DNA of 59,899 nt from JAHJGG01 sp041658785 (GCA_041658785.1 JBAZZL010000004.1:1-59899), one strand, 5' to 3'. Shown: positions 1 to 9,161, numbered from the stretch's first letter. Notes: generated by a model not told the origin, from the letters alone. Numbers and translations are program-made.

Positions 1-314
1 CGAAATTGATTTCCGACGTTTCCGAACTGACTGTCGGCAAATCTGGCGATGATCTTTTGTTTGATAGCAATCGGGGCGGGAAGCTGACGGCGCGTTCTTT
101 GCAAAAGATGTTTCACCGCACCCTCGGAGCGGCGGGAATTGACAAGCCCGCGACTTTTCACTCGCTTCGCCATTCGTTTGCCACGCACCTTTTGGAAAAC
201 GGCACGGACGTGCGCTACGTGCAGGAACTGCTGGGGCACGCGAACATCAGAACCACGCAGATTTATACGCAAGTGACGAATCCGGCGCTTAAGAATATCA
301 GAAGTCCGTTTTGA
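1..314 (+). CDS. Tyrosine recombinase (XerC/XerD-like), C-terminal part
   Basis: This is the catalytic C-terminal end of a tyrosine site-specific recombinase; the frame is open to the window edge, so the start lies outside. Counting from the TTG at 6, the signature residues are visible: HSLRH (H52, R55), the GHANIRTT box (H78) and the nucleophile Tyr (Y87) in QIYTQV. Established knowledge: this arrangement (HxxR, H/W, Y) is diagnostic, and XerC/D enzymes resolve chromosome dimers at dif. Only about 100 residues are visible, so a XerC/D housekeeping enzyme cannot be separated from a phage or integron integrase; the GHANIRTTQIYTQV ending is closest to Xer proteins. It converges with the gap gene, with 55 bp between the stops. 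Confidence 0.9.
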   Translation, partial: KLISDVSELTVGKSGDDLLFDSNRGGKLTARSLQKMFHRTLGAAGIDKPATFHSLRHSFATHLLENGTDVRYVQELLGHANIRTTQIYTQVTNPALKNIRSPF

Positions 315-369
315 TTGTTTACAAAATATAAGGTCTAATTTGCAACATGTATGCTGCCTGATGCGCCTA

Positions 370-1458
370 TCACGTTACCGTCGTTATTTCAGACGCCGCT
401 TCCGCATATTGTATCATTCTCGCGATATAACCAAGCAAATTTGCCATCTGCGTTACATATCCCCACTCATTGTCGTACCACGCCAAGACAGAAACCATCT
501 TCCCATCAATAACTTTTGTAGAAAGTGAATCAACTATAGAGCCGTATGGCGACCGGACATAATCAACCGAAACTAAAGGCAAATCTGACACCGTCATACT
601 CTTTGGATATTTTTCTCTCGCCGCAGTTCTAAACGCTTCATTCACTTCGTCCACTGTAACAGAACGCTCCAGCTCCGCGGTCAAATTGATTACTGAAACA
701 ATCTCAACCGGAACACGAAGCGCGAAACCATCCAATTTTCCTATCAGCTCCGGCATAAGATCGCCTATTGCTTTGGCCGCTCCTGTTTTTGACGGCACGA
801 TGGAAAGACCGGCTGCGCGAGAACGGCGAAAATCACCCTTTTGGTGCGGATGGTCAACCAGATGCTGATCATTGGTATAGGCATGCGCTGTCATCAAATT
901 GCCGTGCACAATCCCAAACTCATCATGTAATGTTTTTACTACTGGAGCCAGACAAGCAGTCGTACAAGAAACACAAGAAAAAATCCGGTGTTTCTTGGGA
1001 TCAAAATCTCTATGATTAATGCCGTAAAGCAAAGAAGCGTCAACATTCTTTCCCGGAGCGCTGATAGCGACATATTTTGCTCCGGCATCAATATGTTTTT
1101 GTGAAGATTCTCTATCTCGAAAAACTCCGGTGGACTCAATTACCACATCAACATCATATTTATCCCAAGGAGCTTTTTCTAATTCATCTTCATGATGCAA
1201 TGGAACACGCTTGCCGTCAATAACAAGAGCATCATTTCCATCATGCGTCACGCCGTAATCCCACGGACCATAGATTGAATCATACTTCAGCAGATGCGCG
1301 TAAATATCACAACTAGACCGACTATTGATGGCCACAATCTCAAAACGAGGATTGTCCCATACAATGCGGGTAAATATTCTGCCAATGCGCCCAAAACCAT
1401 TTATTCCCACTCTTAACGGCTGCTGTTTTGCTTTTGCTTCTGGTGAATGTGGATCCAT
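370..1458 (-). CDS. gap: Type I glyceraldehyde-3-phosphate dehydrogenase
   Basis: Oxidises and phosphorylates glyceraldehyde-3-phosphate to 1,3-bisphosphoglycerate with NAD(P)+ in cytosolic glycolysis. The 362-residue product has the Rossmann GFGRIGR motif at about 21-27, the catalytic Cys165 in VSCTTACLAP, the catalytic His192 in TAHAYTNDQ, the RRSRAAGLSIVPSKTGAAKA substrate loop and the C-terminal YDNEWGY nicotinamide-side motif. The usual Asn after SCTT is Ala here (SCTTACL instead of SCTTNCL). It is slightly longer than the usual 330-340 residues because of a polar N-terminus (MDPHSPEAKAKQQ) and a C-terminal tail. It is the last gene of a minus-strand run with PPi-PFK and aldolase, in pathway order. 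Confidence 0.97.
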   Translation of the reverse strand: MDPHSPEAKAKQQPLRVGINGFGRIGRIFTRIVWDNPRFEIVAINSRSSCDIYAHLLKYDSIYGPWDYGVTHDGNDALVIDGKRVPLHHEDELEKAPWDKYDVDVVIESTGVFRDRESSQKHIDAGAKYVAISAPGKNVDASLLYGINHRDFDPKKHRIFSCVSCTTACLAPVVKTLHDEFGIVHGNLMTAHAYTNDQHLVDHPHQKGDFRRSRAAGLSIVPSKTGAAKAIGDLMPELIGKLDGFALRVPVEIVSVINLTAELERSVTVDEVNEAFRTAAREKYPKSMTVSDLPLVSVDYVRSPYGSIVDSLSTKVIDGKMVSVLAWYDNEWGYVTQMANLLGYIARMIQYAEAASEITTVT

Positions 1459-1477
1459 ATTTTTTTGGTTCTAAAAA

Positions 1478-2497
1478 TTATTCCATGTCTTTACTATATG
1501 CGCCAGATCTAGCCGCGCTTGTCAATTTCGCGCGTTTAAGAAAAACCGCCTGCGCTGTTGCGTTATTTGTTTCCTCTCCGCCCCATGCTTTCAAGGCTGA
1601 TTGCTGCAATGCGCGTCCATATGAAAATGAAAGTTGCCAAAAGCCATTGTCTTTCATTTGGTTTATCGCGTTCAGATTCTCGCAAGCCTGCGCTTCGCTT
1701 TGGCCGCCAGAAAGAAAGACAATGCCGGGTACTTCTGCCGGTACAGATTCTTTGAGGCATTCAACGGTCAGCTGGGCTATTTTTTTTGCATCTGCCTGTA
1801 CCGGACAATCCATTCCCGAAATAATCATATTTGACTTAAGCAAAATGCCATCAAGCGCCACTCTTTGCATTTTTAATTCTGCAAATACTTTGTGCAGAGT
1901 CTTTTTGGTAACTTCGTAACAAACTTCAACAGTGTGGACGCCATCCATCAACACTTCAGGTTCAACAATAGGCACGAGCCCCGCTTCTTGGGCCAGCGCG
2001 GCATAGCGCGCCAAGGCATGCGCGTTGACATTGATGCAGTAATCCGTTGGCAGGCCGGAATTTTCATCAATCTTTATCACGGCGCGCCATTTGGCAAACC
2101 TAGCTCCCAATTCAGAATACTCTTTGAACCGTTCACGCAATCCATCCAAGCCTTCTGTTATTTTCTCATCTGTAGAAAAAACCAACGGTTTGGCGCCAGC
2201 ATCAACTTTGATGCCCGGAAAAACTTCTTCCTTTCTCATAACTTCTACAAATGCCCGGCTATCATTTGTTTTTTGGCGAATAGTTTCATCATAGAGGATA
2301 ATACCGCTAATATATTCTCCAATGCCCGCGCTTGTAAAAAGCATCTGGCGATAGCGTCTGCGGTTTTCTTCTGTATTTTCTGCGCCGGCAGAAGCCAAAC
2401 GTTTGCCCGCAGTACCAGTGCTTTCGTCTGCCGCGAGAATTCCTCTCCCTGGCGAAACGAGCTGTCTGGCAATTTCGTTTAGTGATTGTTTGTCCAT
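1478..2497 (-). CDS. Class I fructose-bisphosphate aldolase
   Basis: Cleaves fructose-1,6-bisphosphate to glyceraldehyde-3-phosphate and DHAP through a Schiff base; no metal is needed. The 339-residue product matches the classical eukaryote-type class I aldolase: GRGILAADESTGTAGKRL at about 17-34, GIKVD (K98), FAKWRAVIKI (K136), the Schiff-base lysine K221 in GILLKSNM, and FLSGGQSE near 265. It lies 20 bp upstream of gap and about 145 bp downstream of the PFK gene; that gap is filled by a 14-bp tandem repeat. Together the three genes encode consecutive glycolytic steps. The family is certain; class I rather than class II is clear from the lysine motifs. Confidence 0.96.
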   Translation of the reverse strand: MDKQSLNEIARQLVSPGRGILAADESTGTAGKRLASAGAENTEENRRRYRQMLFTSAGIGEYISGIILYDETIRQKTNDSRAFVEVMRKEEVFPGIKVDAGAKPLVFSTDEKITEGLDGLRERFKEYSELGARFAKWRAVIKIDENSGLPTDYCINVNAHALARYAALAQEAGLVPIVEPEVLMDGVHTVEVCYEVTKKTLHKVFAELKMQRVALDGILLKSNMIISGMDCPVQADAKKIAQLTVECLKESVPAEVPGIVFLSGGQSEAQACENLNAINQMKDNGFWQLSFSYGRALQQSALKAWGGEETNNATAQAVFLKRAKLTSAARSGAYSKDME

Positions 2498-2547
2498 ATT
2501 TTATTAAATTATTTATCAGATTGAATGCGGGCTATTTCTACATTTCA

Positions 2548-2641
2548 ATTTATTTCGTATTTCGTATTTCTTATTTCGTATTTCTTATTTCGTATTTCTT
2601 ATTTCGTATTTCTTATTTCGTATTTCTTATTTCGTATTTCA
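2548..2641. repeat. Tandem repeat, 14-bp unit TTATTTCGTATTTC
   Basis: About six consecutive near-perfect copies of a 14-bp unit fill the gap between the aldolase and PFK genes and end right at the PFK stop codon. The unit has no spacer, so it is not a CRISPR array. It could act as a variable-number repeat. No promoter for the aldolase gene is visible in it. Confidence 0.9.
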
Positions 2642-3856
2642 TTATTTATTTAAAATTTTGCCAACCACTGGCGCATCCAACATCTCCACCGGCTCTATTT
2701 CGCCAATCAGCGGTCTGGCATAATTTTTAAACTCATCAGCCACCATATTATTGCCTTTGATAAAATTGTCCGGCATCGTCTTTGTCTTGCCGGCCACTTC
2801 TTTTAGATCTACCAATTCATAATCTACCGCATAGTCGCCGGCGCGCCGAATCACGACAGAGCCATCTACATCTTCCCAAACAGCATACTGAACCGCGCGC
2901 TCCCCAACCTCACGCGCTTCATTCTTGTCAACTTCGCTCACACAGCCCAAAAATGATCTCTGCAAATATCCCAATGTATCTGCTCTGACTCTCTTAATTT
3001 TGGTTTTTGTTCTTATCAAATCAGCCAGAAGATCGCCCAGTGCGCCGTTGCCTGAAAGCTGGACATTGCCATGCGGATCATGTTCTTTTTCTTTTTGCAA
3101 ACCGGTGGCGATTGGCTCCCCGAAATCATCGTGAATTCCTTCAGACGCGGCCACGATACAACGGCCGTATTTATTATAAACTTCTTCCACATCGTTAACA
3201 AACTGGCCAGTGGAAAATATTCTCTCTGGCACATAGACCAGATGCGGACCGTCGTCAGACAGTCTTTTTGCCATTATTGAGGCTGCTGTCAAAAATCCCG
3301 CTTGCCTTCCCATCACCACTCCAATATATACTCCTGGCAAAGCCCGGTTATCCATATTTACCCCGGCAAAAGCTTTGGCAATAAATCTGCCGGCCGAACC
3401 ATAACCAGGGCAATGATCTGTTACTGCCAAATCATTATCAATTGTTTTTGGAATATGGATTGTTCTCAATTGATAATTTTGTTTTTCTGCCTGTTCATTT
3501 ACAATCCGGCAAGTATCGGCAGAATCATTGCCGCCAATGTAGAAAAAATAACCAATGCCATGATGCTTCATTGTTTCAAACATTTTCCGGCAATATTCTT
3601 CATCAGGCTTATCGCGGGTAGTACCCAAAGCAGACCCGGGTGTTGCGGCAACTTGTTCCAAATTGCTAGTAGAAGCTTCTGTCAAATCCAAAAAATCTTC
3701 TTTGATGATTCCTGATACGCCGTGCCTGGCGCCATAAATGCGTTCTATTTCAGGAAACTTTCTGGACTCCAAAATTATGCCAACTAAACTTTGGTTTATT
3801 ACTGCGGTCGGACCTCCCCCCTGCGCCACCAGCGCTTTGGCAATTAGTTTTGACAT
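2642..3856 (-). CDS. 6-phosphofructokinase, probably pyrophosphate-dependent
   Basis: Phosphorylates fructose-6-phosphate to the 1,6-bisphosphate. Visible motifs in the 404-residue protein: QGGGPTAVIN at 12-21, FYIGGNDSADT at about 105-115, the catalytic PKTIDND at 136-142 and MGRQAGF at 182-188. Established knowledge: ATP-dependent enzymes have GGDGS and PGTIDND, while PPi-dependent forms carry Asp and Lys at the two discriminating glycines, as here (GGNDS, PKTIDND). PPi use is therefore inferred and would make the step reversible and ATP-sparing. It is the first gene of the glycolytic run, with a good promoter 18 bp upstream of the start. A true ATP-dependent enzyme is unlikely but not excluded. 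Confidence 0.93.
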   Translation of the reverse strand: MSKLIAKALVAQGGGPTAVINQSLVGIILESRKFPEIERIYGARHGVSGIIKEDFLDLTEASTSNLEQVAATPGSALGTTRDKPDEEYCRKMFETMKHHGIGYFFYIGGNDSADTCRIVNEQAEKQNYQLRTIHIPKTIDNDLAVTDHCPGYGSAGRFIAKAFAGVNMDNRALPGVYIGVVMGRQAGFLTAASIMAKRLSDDGPHLVYVPERIFSTGQFVNDVEEVYNKYGRCIVAASEGIHDDFGEPIATGLQKEKEHDPHGNVQLSGNGALGDLLADLIRTKTKIKRVRADTLGYLQRSFLGCVSEVDKNEAREVGERAVQYAVWEDVDGSVVIRRAGDYAVDYELVDLKEVAGKTKTMPDNFIKGNNMVADEFKNYARPLIGEIEPVEMLDAPVVGKILNK

Positions 3857-3873
3857 AATGATGTTTAATCAAT

Positions 3874-3902
3874 ACTATAGCAAACAAAAAACATCCCTGC
3901 AA
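3874..3902 (-). promoter_or_regulatory. Sigma-70 type promoter of the glycolytic operon
   Basis: On the minus strand TTGCAG and TATAGT are separated by 17 bp, with a TTTGC extended -10 element, just upstream of the PFK start at 3856. The predicted transcript start leaves only a very short 5' UTR. Confidence 0.65.
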
Positions 3903-3922
3903 GTAATATATTTTTGTAAATT

Positions 3923-4018
3923 TACCCCGCCAGAGAACATCCAGCGGCTTGCCGCGGTGTCTGGCAACTCAATAACGAGTGCGGGGTCCAAATGCCCCGC
4001 GAGAGTTCTCTGGCGGGG
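3923..4018 (-). repeat. Inverted repeat with CCCCGCCAGAGAAC arms
   Basis: Arms of 14 bp (CCCCGCCAGAGAAC and its complement) close a 96-bp structure with smaller GC-rich hairpins inside. It sits immediately after the stop of the 86-residue gene and before the PFK promoter. It could end transcription of the upstream gene, but there is no clear T-run; it also fits the palindromic element families seen elsewhere in the window. Confidence 0.6.
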
Positions 4019-4019
4019 T

Positions 4020-4280
4020 TTACTCTTCCAGACGGCCTACTGCCTGTTCCCAAAGCTCATCTTGCGTTTGCCCAAAATCTATTTCATCGGCATGATCGTT
4101 GTACCACTGTTCAAAGGCAACGCGCAACTCGTCCGGATCGGTCGCGCTCTCAAATGAATCTTCAAGCAAGGCATATTTTTCTTGATGGGATATTGCCATT
4201 TCCTCTTCCATTTCTTCAAACAACTGCTGGACATGTTCAAGCACGGTTTTTTTTATTTGATCAAAATATTCGTCCTCCAT
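4020..4280 (-). CDS. Small acidic protein of unknown function (86 aa)
   Basis: Not recognised. The 86-residue product is strongly acidic (MEDEYFDQIKKTVLEHV..., FEEMEEEM, ...WEQAVGRLEE) and looks alpha-helical, with no Cys and no membrane segment or signal. It has its own promoter at 4421-4448 and a 5' leader of about 130 nt with a strong stem: CCACAG pairs with CTGTGG around an inner GAACAAG/CTTGTTC hairpin. It lies between the rRNA terminator and the glycolytic operon. A structured leader before a tiny acidic protein suggests post-transcriptional control, but nothing indicates the partner. Confidence 0.65.
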   Translation of the reverse strand: MEDEYFDQIKKTVLEHVQQLFEEMEEEMAISHQEKYALLEDSFESATDPDELRVAFEQWYNDHADEIDFGQTQDELWEQAVGRLEE

Positions 4281-4420
4281 AGTAAATCAATGGTATGAAC
4301 CACAGAACAAGCTCTGGACTCTTGTTCCGTAGCAAGCTGTGGGGAATAAAAACACCTTCTTGTCCGGCGCAGCCCACAGGCGGAGACGGATTAAATTTTA
4401 GTTAGTATTTTTTCTCAAAA

Positions 4421-4448
4421 ACTATATCATATTAAAAAAAGTTTGCAA
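4421..4448 (-). promoter_or_regulatory. Promoter of the 86-aa gene
   Basis: TTGCAA and TATAGT are 16 bp apart on the minus strand, about 140 bp upstream of the start codon. The intervening leader (4281-4415) contains the CCACAG...CTGTGG structured stem. Confidence 0.55.
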
Positions 4449-4490
4449 GAGGCTGTTGCTTTCATACAAAAGGATACTCAGAATATAATA

Positions 4491-4523
4491 TAAAAAAAGT
4501 CAAGACCCATTTGGTCTTGACTG
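4491..4523 (-). terminator. Rho-independent terminator after 5S rRNA
   Basis: On the minus strand a perfect AGTCAAGACC stem with loop AAAT is followed directly by a T7 run, 20 bp past the 5S gene. It closes the 23S-5S transcription unit. Confidence 0.92.
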
Positions 4524-4540
4524 TTAATAACTAAAAAGAC

Positions 4541-4661
4541 GCAGAAACTGGGCGCTTACCTACTCTTCCCTTGCGAGTACCATCGGCGCTGATGGGCTTA
4601 ACTGCTGTGTTCGAGATGGGAACAGGTGTACCCCCATCGCAAGAAGCACCCAGATTCTGAG
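4541..4661 (-). rRNA. rrf: 5S ribosomal RNA
   Basis: The minus strand carries the conserved 5S core (CCCATCTCGAACACAGCAGT region) and a terminal stem, CTGGGTGCTT with AAGCGCCCAG. That stem is extended by flanking complementary bases GACTCAGAA and TTCTGCGTC, probably a processing stem. It lies 76 bp downstream of the 23S gene and just before a strong terminator. Ends are approximate. Confidence 0.95.
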
Positions 4662-4853
4662 TCTTTTTGAATTTGAAAATGTTAATTGTTAACTTTCAAA
4701 AGTTAACTGCTATTGTAAAGCACAACTCTGTGTTTCCGCAGTAATGCTTGATCTATTAGTACACCTTGGCTCAATCCTTTGCAGGACTTACACCTAGTGC
4801 CTATCAACGTCCTAGTCTCGGACGGATCTCAAATGAATGGTAATCTTGGGAAC

Positions 4854-4891
<38 letters not shown>

Positions 4892-5009
4892 AAACGTCGC
4901 TACCCGGCGATGTTCTTGGCAGAACAGCCGGCACACAAGAGGTTTGTCCATCTCGGTCCTCTCGTACTAGAGATGAATTCCCTCACCATTCGACGCCCAC
5001 AGCAGATAG

Positions 5010-5051
<42 letters not shown>

Positions 5052-5052
5052 T

Positions 5053-5091
<39 letters not shown>

Positions 5092-5092
5092 C

Positions 5093-5133
<41 letters not shown>

Positions 5134-5677
5134 GCGCCGTCGCTGTGGACGCTTGGGCGCGATCAGCCTGTTATCCCCAGAGTAGCTTTTATCTGTTGAG
5201 CTTCCGCGGTCCTATGTCCCACGGTCGGATCACTAACTTCTACTTTCGTAACTGCGCGGGCTATTACCCTTGCAGTAAAGCTGGCTTTTGCGTTTGCGCG
5301 TCCACTCCGATTTCCATCCGGAGCAAGCCAACCTTTGTAAACGCCTCCGTTACAATTTAGGAGGCAACCGCCCCAGTTAAACTACCCATCAGATACTGTC
5401 TCTATAGCCTCTATAAAGGCCACGGATTAGATATGTCACAGCACAAGGGTGGTATCTCACTGTTCCCCGACTTGCGCCGGGGTCCCACCTATGCTGAACA
5501 TGTGAAGCAACATATCAATATCAAATTGTAGTAAAGCTTCATGGGGTCTTTTCGTCTAGCTGCGGGAATGTCGCATCTTCACGACAATTGCATTTTCGCC
5601 GAGTACATGGTTAAGACAGTCTCCATATCGTTATGCCATTCGTGCGGGTCGGAACTCACCCGACAAGGAATTTCGCT

Positions 5678-6499
5678 TGAATAGTTGTTAATAATATTTA
5701 TTATTAACGTTCTAGACTGTTAACTAGAACCTGCATATCGCTATGCAGACCGAACCATTTCTTCATCCCGACAATGTCGGGAGGTTGGCGTATGGTCTCT
5801 GAGGATTTTTATCAAACTCTCTCTTGGTTTTTTTCTATTCATTGTTGACGCAATTTTAGCTATTTTCACCATTCCTTTGTTCGTTAAATGTTCCTGTCTT
5901 TGCATGCATATAACACACTCAACAAACTTTTCAAAATCTTCTTGCTTTGTAGTTTTTAATTTATACTTTTTAAAAAAAGGAATTATTATGTCAATTAAAT
6001 CTTCCCTTTTTCTAACTACAAATCTATAAAGATTTTCCTTATGATTATCATATCTGCGGTTGGGGTATATATAGCCGACACCAAAGTGTTTCTTCAAAAC
6101 TTCTAAAGAAGCTCTGCTTTTTTCACCTTGAGTAACTGCGAATTCATGAAAAGGTTGGTAGCCTGTTTTGTACCCTCTGCGTATTCTTGTTTTCTCTTTT
6201 CTGTCGGATTGTTTTATAAATCCAACAGAGAAGCATCCCTCGCCATCTACAAAACCTATTACCCAACCAAGTTCGATAAATCTTTCCTGCTGATTTTCTG
6301 CGCTAGTCATATTGTTACTAGTTTAATTAAACAAGGAATAATTATACCTTGTGATATTTTAACATAGTAATGCTAGATACACCAGATTTTTCAGCATATA
6401 GCCAACTATTTTAGGACATCTTATTCATTGCTGAATAAGTAGGCAACGATCTATCAATAACCGTCCCAGTCCTTGTTGAGTGGAGAATTCCACTCAACA
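5678..6499 (-). mobile_element. Putative group I intron in 23S rRNA (site 1931) with homing endonuclease ORF
   Basis: The element splits the universal ...CCTAAGGT / AGCGAAATTCC sequence after U1931. Features consistent with a group I core on the minus strand: P7 strands AGACC (near 5794-5798) and GGTCT (5746-5750), a P8 hairpin (5767-5781, CCCGACA stem), a P9 hairpin (5731-5748, CTGCATA closed by a GCGA tetraloop) and two further 3' hairpins. The 5' end is a 12-bp hairpin (TTGTTGAGTGGA). Oddities: the last base before the 3' exon is A rather than the expected terminal G, and U1931 faces A rather than G in the visible 5' hairpin. Established knowledge: site 1931 hosts group I introns in Thermotoga and in organelles. 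Splicing is not demonstrated. Confidence 0.75.
5741..6310 (-). CDS. LAGLIDADG homing endonuclease encoded in the 23S intron
   Basis: The protein (189 aa from the ATG at 6310) has one clear LAGLIDADG motif, LGWVIGFVDGEGCFSVGF at about 14-31, so it probably works as a homodimer. Family knowledge: such enzymes cut intron-less alleles and drive homing; some double as maturases. The C-terminus, from about residue 170 on, is translated from the P7-P8 part of the intron core and the stop codon lies in the P9 hairpin, so coding and ribozyme sequences overlap. The region is AT-rich with many Lys and Arg residues, as expected for a DNA-binding protein. No promoter is seen; it would be expressed from the rRNA transcript. 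Confidence 0.9.
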   Translation of the reverse strand: MTSAENQQERFIELGWVIGFVDGEGCFSVGFIKQSDRKEKTRIRRGYKTGYQPFHEFAVTQGEKSRASLEVLKKHFGVGYIYPNRRYDNHKENLYRFVVRKREDLIDIIIPFFKKYKLKTTKQEDFEKFVECVICMQRQEHLTNKGMVKIAKIASTMNRKKPRESLIKILRDHTPTSRHCRDEEMVRSA

Positions 6500-7388
6500 A
6501 CCTTAGGACGGTTATAGTTACCGCCGGCGTTCATCAGCGCTTCAGTCGCAAGCTTCTCCCGACTAAGTCGGGATAACCCACTTCTTTAACGTTCTGACAC
6601 TGGCCAGGCATCACCCCCTATACTTCCTCTTGCGAGTTAGCAGAGAGCTGTGTTTTTGGTAAACAGTCGCATGGAGTCTTTAGCTGCGTCCCCCGTCTAC
6701 GCTTTCCGCTTCGCTTCAAGCTGCGCCGGACAAGCTGTACTTAATAAATACGAGCTTGCTCGGCGTAGTTCTTCACGAAATGAAGAGTGTAGACGAGGGA
6801 AGGCCTTATCCCGAAGTTACGGCCGCTTTTTTGCCGAGTTCCTAAACCATGTTTCTCTCGTGCGCCTTGGTCTTCTCGACCTACTCACCTGTGTTGGTTT
6901 GTGGTACGGTTAGATATAGCCTAACGACATTGTACTTTTCTTGGCACCTCTCCTGCATGACTTGACCGCCTCCGAAGATTTGATCTCATCCCCGAACGGG
7001 GAACGTATAGCCATACAACGCTCATACATTTAAAATGCGAATACAATGCCAAACTATACCAAGTGCAGGAATATTAACCTGCTCTTCCATCGGCTACCCT
7101 TGTTGAACAAGGTTTACCTTAGGACCGACTAACCCAGGGACGATTCACGTTGCCCTGGAAACCTTGAGTTTTCGGCGTGACGGACTTTCACCGTCATTTT
7201 TGCTACTTGTGCCTGCATTCTCTCTTCCCAATGCTCCACCGGCCCTTACGGGTCCGACTTCACTGCGTTGGGAATGCTCCTCTACCGTTCCGCATTACTG
7301 CGGAACCCGCAACTTCGGTATATCACTTGAGCCCCGGTACATTTTCAGCGCGAAGACTCTTGACCAGTGAGCTATTACGCTATCTTTA

Positions 7389-7426
<38 letters not shown>

Positions 7427-7825
7427 AGAATCAACACCACTTTTAACACTTAGTGATAATTTAGGGACCTTAGTTTGCGATCTGGGCTGTTTCCCTTTTG
7501 ACTATGAAGCTTAGCCCTCACAGTCTGACTTGCATACTATTAATCTCTGGTATTCGGAGTTTGATTGAAAGGGGTATCCCGAAGGACCCCGCTCTCATCC
7601 AGTGCTCTACCCCCAGAGGAAACATATACAGCTAGCCCTAAAGCTATTTCGAGGAGAACCAGCTATTACCGAGTTCGATTAGAATTTCTCCGCTATCCAC
7701 AACTCATCCCCGCGTGTTACACGGCGCGTGGGTTCGGTCCTCCCCCAACTTTTACGTTGGGTTCAACCTGGCCATGGATTGCTCACCCGGTTTCGGGTCT
7801 ATTCCGACAGACTAGTCTACGCTAC

Positions 7826-7899
7826 GCTACGCCTAGTAAACGTTTTTATTATTATACTTACCAAAACTATAATAATAGTTTACGCGGCGAAGCGTAGCG
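7826..7899 (-). repeat. Short insertion hairpin in 23S rRNA
   Basis: A stem with GTAAAC...GTTTAC arms and AT-rich inner strands extends a variable helix near E. coli position about 720. It is flanked by GCGTAGCG-type short repeats. It probably forms an extended rRNA hairpin or an excised intervening sequence. Confidence 0.6.
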
Positions 7900-8011
7900 A
7901 AGACGCGCCCTGTTAAGACTTGATTTCTCTATGGCTTCTCCCCAGAGGGGATTAACCAAGCCAGTCGGAATAACTCGCAGGCTCATTCTTCAATAGGAAC
8001 ACCATAACCGA

Positions 8012-8122
8012 TGCTGCGCATCGGAAATTCCAAAATACAAATCCCAAAATACAAACAATATTTATAAAAGTGTTTGTTTCTTGTTTCTCGTAATTTGAAA
8101 CTTCCGGTGCGAAGCACCGGCG
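8012..8122 (-). repeat. Intervening sequence in the 23S helix 25 region
   Basis: About 110 bp bounded by GC hairpins (CGGTGCTTCGCACCGG on one side, CCGATGCGCAGCATCGG on the other) with AT-rich repeats inside (AAATACAAATCCCAAAATAC). Helix 25 is a classic site of excised intervening sequences in bacteria. The inner sequence belongs to the low-complexity family also seen at 54510-54580. Confidence 0.6.
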
Positions 8123-8561
8123 TTGGCTCTATGTAAGCATACGGTTTCAGATACTATTTCATCCCCCTTCCGGGGTGCTTTTCACCTTTCCCTCATGGTA
8201 CTCGTTCACTATCGATCACTGTTTATATTTAGTCTTAGGCCATAGTCGGCCCAGGTTCAGACGGGATTTCACGTGGCCCGTCCTACTCAGGAATATCTGC
8301 AATAATATATAAAATATTTCGCCTACGGGACTATCACCCGCTATGGTGCTCCGTTCCAGGAGTCTTTGACTATACTATATATATTACTTCCAGCTCAACA
8401 GGTAGCTGACGCAAATATCCTACAACACCTATACTGCAACGGCCTGTCCTTTAAGAATGATGTCAAAATAAGTCCGAAGACTGATCTATTCATCACCCAA
8501 CACAGCATAGGTTTGGACTGATCCGCTTTCGCTCGCCACTACTAACGGAATCGAAACCACG

Positions 8562-8623
8562 AATCTCTATCACGAATCAACACGAATATAAAATTCGTGC
8601 AAATTCGTGTAAAGAATTCGTGG
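8562..8623 (-). repeat. CACGAATT-family repeat inside 23S rRNA
   Basis: Alternating direct and inverted copies of CACGAAT(T) are inserted near E. coli position about 250 of 23S. The same family recurs just upstream of the 23S gene at 9068-9156. Confidence 0.7.
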
Positions 8624-8715
8624 TGTTAGTTTCTTTCTTTTCCTCTGGCTACTGAGATGTTTCACTTCACCAGGTCTTCTCCATACACCTATGTATTCAG
8701 TGTATGGTACCAGTG

Positions 8716-8808
8716 TTTCACGCTAGAAACCAATTTCAAAATTCAGAATTCAATCCGCCAGTTGGCGGAAGGATTTTGGATTTAAGATTTTGGATTTCCA
8801 GTGTGAAA
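8716..8808 (-). repeat. Palindromic low-complexity insertion in the 23S 5' domain
   Basis: Inserted between two halves of a helix whose arms read CCAGTGTTTCAC and GTGAAACACTGG. It contains AAATCCAAAATC-type repeats around a CCGCCAACTGGCGG palindrome, the same style as the intergenic repeats at 14240-14316 and 54440-54560. Confidence 0.65.
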
Positions 8809-9067
8809 CACTGGTGGGTTCCCCCATTCGGAAATTCCCGGGTCAAAGGTTGCTTGGGACCTCACCGAGACTTATCGCACCCTGCAACGTCCTTCATAGT
8901 TAAACAGTGTCAAGGCATCCACCGTACGCCCTTAATTTGCTTACTGCGAAAACACACAATTGTGCTTTCTTGCCACGCCTCCCGATTCAATCGGGATTAA
9001 CGTGGAAATGCTTTTAACATTCTCGTTGAATTGTAATGAACCTGCTCATTTTTCTTATACTACCCAA

Positions 9068-9156
9068 TCTTACACACGAATTAACACCAAAATATATTCG
9101 TGTTAATTCGTGAAAAAAATTCGTGGTTATAATTCGTGTCAAAGATTCGCGGTTAA
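9068..9156. repeat. CACGAATT-family repeat cluster upstream of 23S
   Basis: Several direct and inverted copies of ACACGAATT, able to fold into stems, lie between the candidate sRNA terminator and the 23S 5' end. It is the same family as the copy inside the 23S gene at 8562-8623. The 8948-9067 stretch between it and 23S holds the rRNA processing stem and a GGCGTGG...CCACG hairpin. Confidence 0.7.
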
Positions 9157-9161
9157 AAAAA

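Noticed and set aside
2548..2641. Could the 14-bp array be a CRISPR?
   Set aside because: Units are contiguous with no unique spacers, and there are no cas genes. I saw no CRISPR array anywhere in the window.
6695..6790. The extra hairpin near 6700-6790 as a second intron
   Set aside because: It lies in the naturally variable helix 63 region and lacks any intron or ORF feature; treated as an enlarged rRNA helix.
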